Shown here one piece after another: positions 6,429-6,729 of a stretch of 6,729 nucleotides of DNA. Both the position numbers and the translations under genes were made by a program. Positions within the stretch are counted from its first letter, which is position 1; each line of letters opens with the position of its first letter. The DNA comes from Candidatus Zixiibacteriota bacterium (GTDB taxonomy: Bacteria > Zixibacteria > MSB-5A5 > SM1-73): assembly GCA_029933635.1 (NCBI GenBank), contig JAOZNS010000148.1, positions 1 through 6,729 of the forward strand. The letters are read 5' to 3'. The notes under the pieces are model-generated. The model saw nothing but the letters and a program-made list of their open reading frames with translations. It did not search any database and was not told where the DNA came from.

Positions 6429-6729
6429 TGATAGAACTTTATGATATTCATAAATCTTTTGGAGATAATCATGTGCTCAGAGGATTGACCTTGACCATAA
6501 ACGAGGGTGAAACTATGGTAGTATTGGGCCGCAGTGGATGTGGCAAAAGCGTGTTGGTAAAGATAATTCTTGGTCTTTTAAAAAAAGATGAAGGGGTAAT
6601 CATTGTAGATGAGGAAGATATCAGCGACTACAATGAAGACAAAATGATGGGGGTGCGGAAAAAATTTGGCATGCTTTTTCAGAGCAATGCCTTGTTTGAT
6701 TCTCTCTCAGTAGGAGAAAATGTTGCTTA
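6428..6729 (+). CDS. mlaF: MlaF-type ABC transporter ATP-binding protein (3' end outside window)
   Basis: Cytoplasmic ATPase that drives the MlaE permease; 100 codons are visible before the right edge cuts it. It begins MIELYDIHKSFGDNHVLRGL, a standard ABC N-terminus with an aromatic A-loop residue near Tyr5/Phe11. Walker A is GRSGCGKS (34-41), and the Q-loop Gln is Gln85 in MLFQSNALFDSLSVGENV (82-99), a wording characteristic of the MlaF/Ttg2A group. The signature motif, Walker B and H-loop lie beyond the window. Its ATG shares the A of the mlaE stop (TGATG) and no separate Shine-Dalgarno is evident, so translation is probably coupled to mlaE, giving matched amounts of the two subunits. An MlaD-like MCE protein is the expected next gene, which the window cannot show. 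Confidence 0.94.
   Translation, partial: MIELYDIHKSFGDNHVLRGLTLTINEGETMVVLGRSGCGKSVLVKIILGLLKKDEGVIIVDEEDISDYNEDKMMGVRKKFGMLFQSNALFDSLSVGENVA

Overview
The window comes from a diderm (Gram-negative-type) bacterium. Five of the six genes encode envelope proteins: an RND pump, a periplasmic LolA-like protein, two outer-membrane beta-barrels and an MlaE permease. The sixth is the ATPase that partners MlaE. Base composition is moderately AT-rich. Shine-Dalgarno sites are strong for three of the genes. Nothing in the sequence fixes the phylum; an uncultured or deeply branching diderm lineage would fit, but that is inference. All genes are on the + strand. I see no tRNA, rRNA, mobile element, CRISPR array or phage trace.

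Layout. Positions 2-2605 hold the 3' part of an RND/MMPL-family inner-membrane exporter, whose start lies left of the window. A LolA-like periplasmic protein (2641-3384) follows after 35 bases, and a DUF1302-like outer-membrane barrel (3416-4762) after another 31. These three look like one operon. A 110-base gap (4763-4872) contains a hairpin that displays a perfect anti-16S Shine-Dalgarno sequence with no start codon behind it. Next comes a small, probably 8-stranded, outer-membrane barrel (4873-5553). An 89-base gap (5554-5642) holds a GC-rich hairpin and a short inverted repeat. The window closes with an MlaE-type permease (5643-6428), overlapped by one base by the start of an MlaF-type ATPase (6428 to the right edge).

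How the genes may work together. The first three proteins cover inner membrane, periplasm and outer membrane, as expected for an export route for a hydrophobic or lipid-like substrate. The MlaE/MlaF pair is the inner-membrane engine of an MCE-type phospholipid transporter; an MlaD-like protein would be expected just beyond the right edge. The neighbourhood is therefore best read as an envelope-lipid or outer-membrane-maintenance locus. The substrate of the RND module and any functional link between the two modules are inference. The least ordinary signals are the large extra domain in the RND pump's second periplasmic loop, its one-sided proton-relay motif, and the RNA structures in the two intergenic gaps.
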